From the NCBI RefSeq assembly GCF_037975245.1, contig NC_092568.1:868001-932000 (forward strand): a DNA stretch of 64,000 nucleotides. Reading direction: 5' to 3'. Positions within the stretch are counted from its first letter, which is position 1. The number at the start of each line of letters is the position of its first letter. Positions 45,782-57,384 of this stretch are shown piece after piece. Below the pieces are notes generated by a model. That model did no database searches, had not been told where the DNA came from, and saw only the letters and a list, made by a program, of their open reading frames with translations. Position numbers and translations under genes: made by a program. This DNA is from Apostichopus japonicus (lineage: Eukaryota; Echinodermata; Holothuroidea; Aspidochirotida; Stichopodidae).

Positions 45782-48059
45782 GTGATGTGATTGCTGTTGA
45801 AAATACAATGAAATGAAACAGCCTCTAATCCTCTACAGGGAATATAAATTTCTCACTATAGTCTGTACCCCTTTATAATTTTGACAGACTTTATTCTTCA
45901 CAGCTTACACAAGATAAAAGTCATTTTTCTTGCAATAAAACACAACATAATGTCAATGCGGAGCATATTTATCCTCGGCTCAGTCAATAATTGATCCCAT
46001 GTCGCATCAAGATGCTACACTTATACTGTGACGCAAAATTGGTCAAATTGCTTTGCAAGTGCAACCATGAACAGTACAACAGTTTTTGTACACAGGCACA
46101 ATAGTATAATATATTTGGACAAAATCCAGAATCTTCAAAAACAGCACACAAATTTTGAACATTACAATATTCCCTGAATCCTAGAACATTTGGGTAAGTC
46201 CTGTTAGATGGAAAGTCCGAGAGAGTTCCCATTTGCAATGAGCCCCTCAAACACATAGCATATTTATTAATAGATTTCATTACCTTGTCTTACAACATGT
46301 ATGCAGATAACAAAGGGAGTCCAACATTTACGTTGCCATTGTGCCAAGAAATAATGGTTAATTGTTAGTGATAGTTTTTTTTAAAGATAATTTCCTTGTT
46401 ACATTTTGGATCGAAGGAAGCAAATATGGTGGAAAACAGCATATAGCTTGCAGATTATGACAATTGATATTTTGGTAAAAGAGGTGAGTTGTTATGAACA
46501 ATGGAGATGGTTGGGAGCTGACAATAGGACCATGCACGACTTTTAGTGTTAAAGTTGACTGTATTATAGTAATGCAAATTTATCACATCGTTGGGTCTGC
46601 CTATCATCAGTCACATGATCTAATAATGCAATGGAAACTGGAATGATACTTAAATCCACAATCTTTGGATACAAACAACCCTTTATGAAGGAAAAAAGGG
46701 TCAAACTGGCCAAGAATTTGTCAATGATGAAGTTTTCAAATTGTACAGTGTACTGTTCAAATACCTCAAAGTTTCTATCTCTTATGAATAGACTGGTAAT
46801 TATCTTGTAAACCTCCTGCACTTATAATCCTCAAACATCTTTGCTCCTACACTCCTCTTCCCCACTCCTCCTCCCCAACCCTCCTCCCCACCCCTCCTCC
46901 CCATTTAATATGTAACCTCTCATGAGAAAGAGCTATTCTAGCCTTAGTCTTAATAAAGTCATCCAGTTGTAACTTCATGAGTCTATTTTTATGCTATTTT
47001 TATTATTATGCTATTTTATTTATATTTTACCATCTAGGTGGTGTTGACAAAATTTGTTCGAAGGTGACAATCATCCTGTTTATGGCTATCTTAGAAAATG
47101 AAAGGACACAAATTTTGTTACAGGAGTTTTTATTTAGAGAAAGTAAAGAGTCTACACAAAATGTGATTTTCTCGATAAACCTCTTCAAGAGACTCACTTT
47201 GACCAAGTATACAGTATGTCCTGCAGAAGGTGTGTAGGAATGAGGACTATAATGTTTATGGATTCTAAGATACTGCATGAATATGTTTTGACTTTTCACA
47301 AGTATCGTACTTTGATTGTACCTTGTAAATATGCTTTAATCTGTAATCCTCTTGACTGCAAATTTTGTGAGGCAATGGTGGTATCAGACTGTGTAAAAAA
47401 TCCCCTCAAATTCAAATTTTTATATTATGCAAGATCATCAAAGATTTGGCATGGTCATGGGGGTCAACCTTCCAACGAAACTGCAGAAAACCAAAATGTG
47501 GCAATACCAGGAAGCTGTACATGTTTTGGCTTAGAAGGATTGTGACTGAGTTCCAATTAAACGCAATTCAATTGGATAGATCTGGGTTTCTCCTTATGCC
47601 ATAGCTACTGTACTGTATTTGCCATGTTTATACGCTATTTGCACCTGTCCTGTACATTACATAGGTTCGTGACTGTAGGATACAATATTCCGTAGGTGTA
47701 ATGCATGTACAGTATACATATAAATTTGTTTACAACACACGCCTGTGTCCGTTGACTTGTTCATAATAAACAATTTAAGTTTAGTTTGTTCATTCTGTAC
47801 CAAAGGACTACTTTCTCTGAGGAAGAAGTTTCCCATCGTAATAATCTGATCGTACAGTAGGGAAATTGTCACACCGGAAAAGTAATCTACAGTAGGCCAT
47901 CGTGACAGGCACTGGTGTGTGAGTTTTTATTCTGGAATGCATAATATGGCTTTAACAGGTTAAGAAATATATATTTTATTATATATTATACACATGTTGC
48001 TTTTGAACACAGGATTCCATTGTTGTCTAGTCGGTGTGAATAAGACGGTGTGAATAAGA
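45777..48059. other. non-coding, nothing recognised
   Basis: Contains a CT-rich tandem tract (CTCCTCCCCA words, 46850-46905) and only chance-sized open frames. Confidence 0.5.
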
Positions 48060-48290
48060 CAGGAGTGTTAGCTCAGTGGTTAACGCCGGTACCTTTCAAT
48101 TATAAGGTCACAAATTCGAGTCACTCCAAGATTAATGTATGTCGTCCAGTTACAGAGTTGTTGGCAAATGATAATTCATAATCATGGACGTTAAATATGA
48201 ATCTAGGAGACTGACTTCGGTCAGCTTGCCGCTTTGATAAGCCAATGATTGCTTCTTTGCAAGTTCCTGCTTGCAGGAGGATCTAAAATA
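48060..48290 (+). mobile_element. tRNA-derived SINE, copy 3
   Basis: This is the third copy of the family. Box A is intact; box B is decayed (AAATTCGAGTC). Its terminal CATA repeat runs directly into a long microsatellite, which suggests the tail seeded the expansion. Confidence 0.8.
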
Positions 48291-48497
48291 CATACATACA
48301 TACATACATACATACATACATACATACATACGCGCATACATACATACATACATACATACATACATACATACATACATACATACATACATACATACATACA
48401 TACATACATACATACATACATACATACACACATACATACACACATACATACACCCATACATACATACATGCACACATACATACATACATACATACAA
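48288..48497. repeat. (CATA)n microsatellite growing from a SINE tail
   Basis: About 210 bp of CATA/TACA tetranucleotides with a few interruptions (CGCG, CACA, CCCA, TGCA). It produces long spurious open frames of repeating Met-Tyr-Val-Cys or Ile-His-Thr-Tyr on both strands, which are not genes. Confidence 0.95.
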
Positions 48498-48539
48498 GAC
48501 AATGGGCGATGCCTTCATGGGGTAGTTGATAGATTACAG

Positions 48540-49410
48540 TATATTCTTGATTGCCTGGCAGCCAGGGATCATAGTGTAATTGTGTCCATTTGGCTGCCAG
48601 GGAATATCATGATGCATTCTCTTATAGATCTATTACAGTCAGATGAATGGTAAGGGCACTACGCATTCTGCAACCAGCTGGCATATGAATAACATGATGC
48701 ATTTCTCATATTCAGCCAGCTACCCTGAGAACAGGTACTGTACAACCTTTTGATATTTGGGGACTAAGAACAACAGTGTGTAATTAAATTGTTCCCTCTT
48801 GCTTAACAGCTGGTCACAGATGACATCACAATCTAATGGCCACATGGTGACCACAGTAAACATTAGTAAGAAATATTACTTAAGAATAGGCCCAGCAATT
48901 ATGCAAGTGAAGATATCCCACTTTTAATTAAATAAAGGTCTGTTCTCACACAAAGGCTTTTATTCACTCTGTTTCACATTCAAATTTATATACATGCATA
49001 CAGGGGGCCTACATCACCTGTTGATAACATATCACCCACTAGGCCCTAGTCATGATATTGAAGTGATTCACACTGTGATTGGTTTTAGTGGCTGCCGGGC
49101 CAAATAGTGATTAAATTATATATGGTAAGATTATAATCCTATGACTCCCTTTAAGTCTACAGCCAAGGGTCGCTCCCTATTCACTCTGCAGCCAGCCAAA
49201 TAGGAAATTAGTCACGTTATTCACACCACAGCTGAACGAATAAGAAGTTGTGCCCTCACTATTCATCTTACTGCTGGGCGAATAAGATAATGCATCATGT
49301 TATTCACCTGATAGTTGGATGAATAATGAGTACTACCTTGTTATAAGTCTGGCAGCCAGGTATATCACATGACATGTTTCCTTATTCACCAGGCTGCTGG
49401 ACAAAGATGG
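48540..49410 (+). repeat. palindromic ~41-bp dispersed repeat family, cluster B
   Basis: It is clearest from 49165 to 49405, where units of 39-43 bp recur. Each begins TATTCA(C/T)C, passes through a CAGCTGG-like centre and ends CGAATAAG or similar. More degraded units with CTGGCAGCCAGG are at 48555-48720. Like cluster A, it follows closely on a SINE copy. Confidence 0.55.
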
Positions 49411-50748
49411 AATCCCATGTTAAAAGCTACATGTTCTTAGACCTAGATGAATGCAAGTATTGCAGATAGATTTGTCAACAGGTTACTTGCAAGGCTGCAT
49501 CTGTAGTCTGAGCAAAGTCAATGTAGGTGGTATGCAAAATAGCACCTGCTTAAAGGGTGTGAAGACTCACGCAAAAAGAAATGTCTAATGCCGGTAATCT
49601 GACCTAGTTTTGAATGAGGTGTAACAGAAGTGTTAGACACCACCATCAATCCCAGAAAATGCACACACAACTTGCTACCGTCGGTAATTAGACACTAGTG
49701 TACAGTCAGTACATATAGCTGCGGTCAATACCCACAGCACAGTGTAAAAACAATACAGCGATGGACATCTCAGGTCCAGCTAAAGATAACAAGGTATCAC
49801 GTTTCATTACTGTCTGCATTTTGTAGCGACACGAACAAAACGTCACTTGCAAGCAACAGAAAGTTAACTTTTTCAAATGGTGGCACGCGGTTTGGGGCGA
49901 GTCTTCAATGCCTTTAAGATTAGAAAGCTGGTGCTTGTCACTCTTGTGGATGTGGCTGATAGCTATCTCCCAAAACATGCCAAATGTTGTGTTGGAGAGA
50001 ATACTTTTGAGATAGTTTGAAGAACTAAACATATGGGCTACTTGTTGCTCACCCTTATTTCATAGAATTTTATGTTAACACTTGAATCCTTGCTTGGCAC
50101 TTCATCAACAATTGTTGAAATGATGTACTCTGATTTGTCCATTAACCGCCAGAAAAAAAAGTGAGGTAATAAATTGCTATTCATCAGACTGACTGGCGGA
50201 TATCCACAAAGACTCATAATGACATTGGCTTATGTTAGCCTAGGCTAGGTCATGTTATAACTGATTGAATGTATAATAGCATCCTAACCGAAAATGGTTT
50301 CAATCATCATTCTCAAATACGTATCATCATAATGGGAAGATAAATGGAAGTGAAAGTGAGGTGCCAGGCAAGTTGAGGATCAACAGCTTTGCATGTCAGA
50401 CCTAACTTGATACACATGACTTGGGTAACTTAGGCTAGACGCAATTTAAATTTATAGCCACGACAATAGACAGCAGTTTCGTGAAACTAATGCTCGATCA
50501 CGTATTGTGTAACGATCATAGACATACACGTCACGAAAGGTATACATAGAAAACATCGTTTCCTATGTAAGGTTTGATTCGTAATCAACTCACCAAAATT
50601 CCTGTGCTAGTTAACAAATTATTAGACAATGGTAGTTTCGTCTGGTATTTTAAACTCCAAAGAAGATAAAAGTTAAACTCCGTCACATAGATTGCTAGAT
50701 GATGTCGATTCGAGTGTTCATGTTCAACGTCAAAGCTTTTCACAAGTA

Positions 50749-50757
50749 GCGATTTTT
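50749..50757 (+). repeat. 9-bp target-site duplication, left
   Basis: GCGATTTTT immediately before the terminal ACCGGTGTG, repeated at 60193-60201 immediately after the mirror end. Confidence 0.8.
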
Positions 50758-50943
50758 ACCGGTGTGAAGTTAGATACTTATTCCCCGTTCCTCGTTCGAT
50801 ATTCGCGAATGAGTAACTGCTACCGATTCAGTTACGTATTCGACAATGGTATCGACGTAACACCTCTGGCAAGACAAAAGCTTTCTTACAAGATGTTCAA
50901 CATATGGTCGTGGAAAGAGGTTTATCTATGGCCCATGGGTCAT

Positions 50944-53875
50944 ATGAACTCTAATAACTATGTAGAAGGGTACCATAATGCATCTTGCCCGGTCCAAATA
51001 GTTTTTGACCAACTAAAATGACCAGTACTTCATCAGCTCTTAAATTAATGTAAAAAATTACTTTAGGCCCTAATCAAGACTAGCACGCCTTGGACCACCT
51101 TACCAATGGGTCATATGAATTCTTAACACATTGTAGAAGGATACCATAATGCGTCTTGCCCGGTCCAAAGAGTGCTTGACCAATTAAAATGACCATTAAA
51201 TCAACTTTTTTTTTAAATAAATGTAACGGGAACTGAAATAAAAACATTTGGGCCCTAATCAAATCCAGCACGCCTTGGACCGCCCAACCAATGGGTCATG
51301 GGAAGTCTGAGGACATTGTAGAAGAGTACCATAATGCGTCTTGCCCGATCCAAAGCGTGCTTGACCAATTAAACTGACCATTAAAGCATTACTTCATCAT
51401 CGAGTGTAACCGGACCACGAAAAAGCTTTGGGCCCTAATCCATGCAGCACGCTTTGGACCACCAAACCGATGGTTAACATGAACTCTAAGGACATTGTAG
51501 AAGAGTACCATAATGCGTCTTGCCCGGTCCAAAGCGTGCTTGACCAATTAAACTGACCATGAAATCATTACTTCATCATCGAGTGTAACGGGACCATGAA
51601 AAAGCTTTGGGCCCTAATCCATGCAGCACGCTTTGGACCACCAAACCGATGGTTAACATGAACTCTAAGGACATTGTAGAAGAGTACCATAATACGTCTT
51701 GCCCGGTCCAAAGCGTGCTTGACTAATTAAACTGACCATGAAATCATTACTTCATCATCGAGTGTAACGGGACCACGAAAAAGCTTTGGGCCCTAATCCA
51801 TGCAGCACGCTTTGGACCACCAAACCGATGGTTAACATGAACTCTAAGGACATTGTAGAAGAGTACCGTAATGCGTCTTGCCCGGTCCAAAGCGTGCTTG
51901 ACCAATTAAACTGACCATGAAATCATTACTTAATCATCGAGTGTAACGGGACCACGAAAAAGCTTTGGGCCCTAATCCATGCAGCACGCTTTGGACCACC
52001 AAACCGATGGTTAACATGAACTCTAAGGACATTGTAGAAGAGTACCATAATGCGTCTTGCCCGGTCCAAAGCGTGCTTGACCAATTAAACTGACCATGAA
52101 ATCATTACTTAATCATCGAGTGTAACGGGACCACGAAAAAGCTTTGGGCCCTAATCCATGCAGCACGCTTTGGACCACCAAACCGATGGTTAACATGAAC
52201 TCTAAGGACATTGCAGAAGAGTACCATAATGCGTCTTGCCCGGTCCAAAGCGTGCTTGACCAATTAAACTGACCATGAAATCATTACTTCATCATCGAGT
52301 GTAACGGGACCACGAAAAAGCTTTGGGCCCTAATCCATGCAGCACGCTTTGGACCACCAAACCGATGGTTAACATGAACTCTAAGGACATTGTAGAAGAG
52401 TACCATAATGTGTCTTGCCCGGTCCAAAGCGTGCTTGACCAATTAAACTGACCATGAAATCATTACTTCATCATCGAGTGTAACGGGACCACGAAAAAGC
52501 TTTGGGCCCTAATCCATGCAGCACGCTTTGGACCACCAAACCGATGGTTAACATGAACTCTAAGGACATTGTAGAAGAGTACCGTAATGCGTCTTGCCCG
52601 GTCCAAAGCGTGCTTGACCAATTAAACTGACCATGAAATCATTACTTAATCATCGAGTGTAACGGGACCACGAAAAAGCTTTGGGCCCTAATCCATGCAG
52701 CACGCTTTGGACCACCAAACCGATGGTTAACATGAACTCTAAGGACATTGTAGAAGAGTACCATAATGTGTCTTGCCCGGTCCAAAGCGTGCTTGACCAA
52801 TTAAACTGACCATGAAATCATTACTTCATCATCGAGTGTAACGGGACCACGAAAAAGCTTTGGGCCCTAATCCATGCAGCACGCTTTGGACCACCAAACC
52901 GATGGTTAACATGAACTCTAAGGACATTGTAGAAGAGTACCGTAATGCGTCTTGCCCGGTCCAAAGCGTGCTTGACCAATTAAACTGACCATGAAATCAT
53001 TACTTAATCATCGAGTGTAACGGGACCACGAAAAAGCTTTGGGCCCTAATCCATGCAGCACGCTTTGGACCACCAAACCGATGGTTAACATGAACTCTAA
53101 GGACATTGTAGAAGAGTACCATAATGCGTCTTGCCCGGTCCAAAGCGTGCTTGACCAATTAAACTGACCATGAAATCATTACTTAATCATCGAGTGTAAC
53201 GGGACCACGAAAAAGCTTTGGGCCCTAATCCATGCAGCACGCTTTGGACCACCAAACCGATGGTTAACATGAACTCTAAGGACATTGTAGAAGAGTACCA
53301 TAATGCGTCTTGCCCGGTCCAAAGCGTGCTTGACCAATTAAACTGACCATGAAATCATTACTTCATCATCGAGTGTAACGGGACCACGAAAAAGCTTTGG
53401 GCCCTAATCCATGCAGCACGCTTTGGACCACCAAACCGATGGTTAACATGAACTCTAAGGACATTGTAGAAGAGTACCATAATGCGTCTTGCCCGGTCCA
53501 AAGCGTGCTTGACCAATTAAACTGACCATGAAATCATTACTTCATCATCGAGTGTAACGGGACCACGAAAAAGCTTTGGGCCCTAATCCATGCAGCACGC
53601 TTTGGACCACCAAACCGATGGTTAACATGAACTCTAAGGACATTGTAGAAGAGTACCATAATGCGTCTTGCCCGGTCCAAAGCGTGCTTGACCAATTAAA
53701 CTGACCATGAAATCATTACTTCATCATCGAGTGTAACGGGACCACGAAAAAGCTTTGGGCCCTAATCCATGCAGCACGCTTTGGACCACCAAACCGATGG
53801 TTAACATGAACTCTAAGGACATTGTAGAAGAGTACCGTAATGCGTCTTACCCGGTCCAAATAGTATTTGACCAAT
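50944..53875 (+). repeat. 179-bp tandem array, left arm of the fold-back element
   Basis: Seventeen unit starts can be followed by the phrase GAACTCTAAGGACATTGTAG. Those from 51481 to 53808 are spaced exactly 179 bp apart (14 units), while the outer three (50944, 51117, 51301) are spaced 173-184 bp apart and are diverged. Each unit contains GGTCCAAAGCGTGCT and its exact reverse complement. No open frame is conserved across units. Confidence 0.95.
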
Positions 53876-54868
53876 ACAAACGACTAATGCACAATCATTA
53901 TCCAGTAGATTCATCAATATCTTCTTTTTTGAATTTCAACTCTACGTCTGTACCAGTGTGGTGATACAAAACAAAAGCAACACCTTTGGCTCGCAAGTTT
54001 AATGCTTATTGGTGCTTTACAATCATCAGCATACAAAGTTTCCTTCCCATTCCGGAGAAACACACGCGCACTCTTCTTTTTTTTTTGGGGGGGGGGGGGA
54101 GGGCCTTAGCGCAACTACATTTTCAGAATGAAGTGATTTCTGTAGACTGGCAACGAACTGAAAACGTTGTTGTTTTAATTATTCGTTTATAGAACTTAAT
54201 TTTATTTCTTTTATTCATTTCACCCGTCAACCCTTCACATATTTACAGATTTAAAGAACAAAGAAGTGTTCTTGCCTCTCTTCATGAAAGTGGTTTTGAA
54301 CGCTTTAACCCCCTTCGTAGATTCTGAAAGATTCCACTGCTACATTCTAGAGCTGACCATCGAGCTATAAACAGACAATCAGTCATCTCGGGTCAAGCGG
54401 AGATAAACTGACTTTAATAGTTTATTGAGCAAAATAGTCTTCAAGTGAAATAGGTCTACCCAGACATATATTTTATGCCGAAATCCCTTTCTGATTTATT
54501 TATGATCTCCATTAGCCATAGTTGGTAATGAACCATCCAAGTTACCCTATAGTGCCATTCTATGCATTTTGATTTTATCGTGTTCCCATGCATGTGCTTG
54601 TTCTTTCTCTTAGCGATTTTTCAATAGAAAGTTTCTCTTGGAGTGTAGAAGGCAGATCCACCATAAGAAGTCTCACTGGGTTTATTCCAACTAAACATAG
54701 ACCAGAGTTAGTGTGATTTTATAGTTGATTTCCTTTCATTCAGTTCTACCTAATTATTAATTATAACGTCCATAATCTAGCCAGGGACGTCGCTAGAGGG
54801 GGGTGTGGGGTGTCTCATCCCCCCCCCCCCCAAATCTTGGTAAAACTGACGAAAGTTGGAAAAATTTT

Positions 54869-54899
54869 GTGCGACAGTCGGAATTTCCGACTGTCGCAC
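54869..54899. repeat. perfect 14-bp hairpin inside the loop element
   Basis: GTGCGACAGTCGGA and its exact reverse complement enclose a 3-nt loop. A degraded further copy of the right arm (TCCGACTGGCGCAC) follows at once. Confidence 0.85.
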
Positions 54900-55259
54900 T
54901 CGAATTTTTCCGACTGGCGCACTCGAATTTTCAAATATTCTTGTAGTGACCTAAAACTTTCGGTCAAAATTGACCTTGAATCAGTCATATTTGCTACGAT
55001 TTCCTTGTCACAATGAGAAATTGTATGTCGCGATCTTTATACTCCACCATACAAAACTTCGTATGATTTTGAATACTCTAAAAAAAATGCCTAATAGAAC
55101 TTCTGCACAACATATACTATTAAAACGCGCAATGCTAATCTACGGAAGCTTAAAAATGCCATCAACATAAGAAAAACTTTGCCCCATAAGGTGAAATTTT
55201 TCTGTAAATTGTTTAGATAACAAGATAAAATGTTATCAAAAAACAGAAAAATGTTGCAT

Positions 55260-55610
55260 TGCTTACTTGCTTTAAATGAGTAATTGAACAATTTTGTGAA
55301 AAATGTTTAATTGAAAACTAATCAAATCTTGTCAATTAGTCATTTTTTGTTGCAAAATGTTCATTTGTTTACTTCATTCCATAAGAACAATTGAAAAACT
55401 TTTCTGCGAAATGTTTAATTGACAACTTATCTTATCTCGTCAATTGGACATTTTTGGCAAAATGTTCAATTGTTCACTTCATTCCAACTGAGCAATTGAA
55501 AAAATTTCTGCAAAATGTTTAATTGACAACTTATCGTATAACGTCAACTCAACATTTTTCTGCAAAATGTTTAATTGTTCACATCATTCCAAATGCTCAG
55601 TTGGAATGAA
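55260..55610 (+). repeat. ~105-bp tandem repeat in the fold-back loop
   Basis: About three and a half copies recognised by CAATTGAAAAA, AATGTTTAATTGACAACTTA and TTCACTTCATTCCA phrases at 105-bp spacing. The array ends with an inverted copy of its last phrase (CAGTTGGAATGAAGTGAACA near 55595), giving a hairpin. Confidence 0.7.
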
Positions 55611-56989
55611 GTGAACAATGTTTTCTTTATTCATGTGAGTGATAAATAGCCCCACCCCCACCCCCAAGAAAATAATATTAAGCCCGCTAGGAAAAAGCAC
55701 TGTATTTTTGGGTAATTCACTATGTCGTCGAATATAATTTTCGAAAAAAAGTTTCCCCTTTGTTACATTAACATAGCTTTTTTAGTCAGTAGTCTATGTA
55801 GCTTATCAAGCAGATAACTTGTACTCAGTTGCTTACTCGCTTAACCAGAGTGATTGATAAGTTTGTAAAGTGAGGGCCAGTGGTACAAATGTACCGAGAA
55901 AAGTTTGGAACAAAAGTGCAGTCGCGAAAGATAGGGTGTCTGACTGACACTGACCGTATCGCTGACGAGTATAGTGCGGGGGGGGGGGGGTACAAGGCAG
56001 CAGTCGGCATTTTCTGGCTCCAAAACCCATCCAGTTGGAATTTCAGCCACTAAACCCCCAATCATCATGCATTAGCTACGTCCCTGTATCTAGCTATACA
56101 AATTTTACACAATACACAAAACACATTCAATCCATTAGCAAAAGTGCTAGATTTAAGGTCAATTTCGCGTTTGTTAATTTAAGTCAAAAATACACTTTCT
56201 AATCACTTACAATTGTATTTAATGTATTAATTCTTCGGTAAATATCAATTAGGCTATATGCTGAGTCAATTATGGAAGTATAGAAGTCAAGAGAAATATT
56301 ACATGCTTAATATCCACCCCCCCCCCACCCCTCCCCATTTATTCTCTGATTGGATTGAAATGTACTTGCAGAAGAAAAATTTTCATGCCAAATTACTTTA
56401 ATCTGGTAGAATTGATACACTTTTACCAATCTATGTGCAAAGATGTTCCATACACTATTACTCAATACTTCATAAGATAAATTTGAAGGAGCGGAATAAA
56501 GGACCATGCGTTCTGATTGTAATTGAATGATTCATTCAGGATGTTTCCTAGAAGTTTTCTCTCGTTAAAGAGCGCTTGAACATTAGGCTCGAACTAATTG
56601 ATACCGATGTACGAGCTGACTGCCTACCGTCATTTAACGTCCATGGAATACCTTTAAAGGCTGAGAGTTCATATTTATCACAGCGTGATTGCTCCCTTGC
56701 GTCGAACCATTAAAATTGATAGATAACTGAAATAATCTGCAGCATGTTGACAGTTTAACTGCTTTTTTGCATTTGTATTCCCAAATGAATGAAATATCGG
56801 AATATCTTTCCTTCAACGAATGTCTCTGACCCACGTTAGGAGAGTTAAAGTGATATTGTTCAATGTTTGAACGTTACTGCATGTACCATTAATTCATGGT
56901 ACTTGGTAGGCCTATATAGGGGATGGTTTATTTCTTTGATTGTTTCTCCGGCTGTAAGCTTCCTAAGCTTCATTGGGCTATCATGACAG

Positions 56990-57052
56990 TGCAAGCCTGC
57001 TACAAGCCTGCTACAGCCTTGCTACGGCCTTGCTACGGCCTTGCTACAGCCA
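56990..57052 (+). repeat. 11-12-bp minisatellite
   Basis: Five or so tandem units of the form CCTTGCTACGG or CCTGCTACAAG in the fold-back loop. Confidence 0.7.
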
Positions 57053-57384
57053 TAGAAAGATGCTGTCGCTTTATGCCATCGTGTTCAAATATCTGCCACA
57101 TTGCAATTTTTCCCTTTTGATTAGGCTGAAATTTCGTAAGTGATTTGAGTAAGTTAAAGTGTTATATGCTAACATATCGATGAATTCGGAAGTCATTTAG
57201 AGGCTTTTTTAAATTGTAAAAACTTTCCGACAGAATTTGGCCATGTATATAGACATTCTGCCATTAATTGGAATGCACTTAAAACGAGTTCTCTCTTTTT
57301 CATTCCTTGAGGGTCCAAAGTGCAATTTGTAATGCTACCGGTTGACACTAAACGCACGATACATAACATATGAGATGGACACTC

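Larger units (their letters stand above)
54782..56086. mobile_element. hAT-like element inside the fold-back loop
   Basis: The ends CAGGGACGTCGCTAG and, reverse strand, CAGGGACGTAGCTAA are flanked by AATCTAGC (54774-54781) and TATCTAGC (56087-56094), a duplication matching at 7 of 8 positions. The interior includes a 14-bp hairpin at 54869-54899 and a ~105-bp tandem repeat at about 55260-55610. No transposase is seen. Confidence 0.6.

Noticed and set aside
48150-48653. Several 60-134-codon frames in the CATA repeat
   Set aside because: They are translations of a tetranucleotide microsatellite in all frames.
50692-51021. 109-codon frame at the left tip of the fold-back element
   Set aside because: It spans the element boundary and runs into the 179-bp repeats; not conserved between units or in the mirror arm.
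51481-53875. Regularly spaced repeats as a CRISPR-like array
   Set aside because: The unit is 179 bp with no variable spacers, in a eukaryotic genome; it is a tandem satellite.
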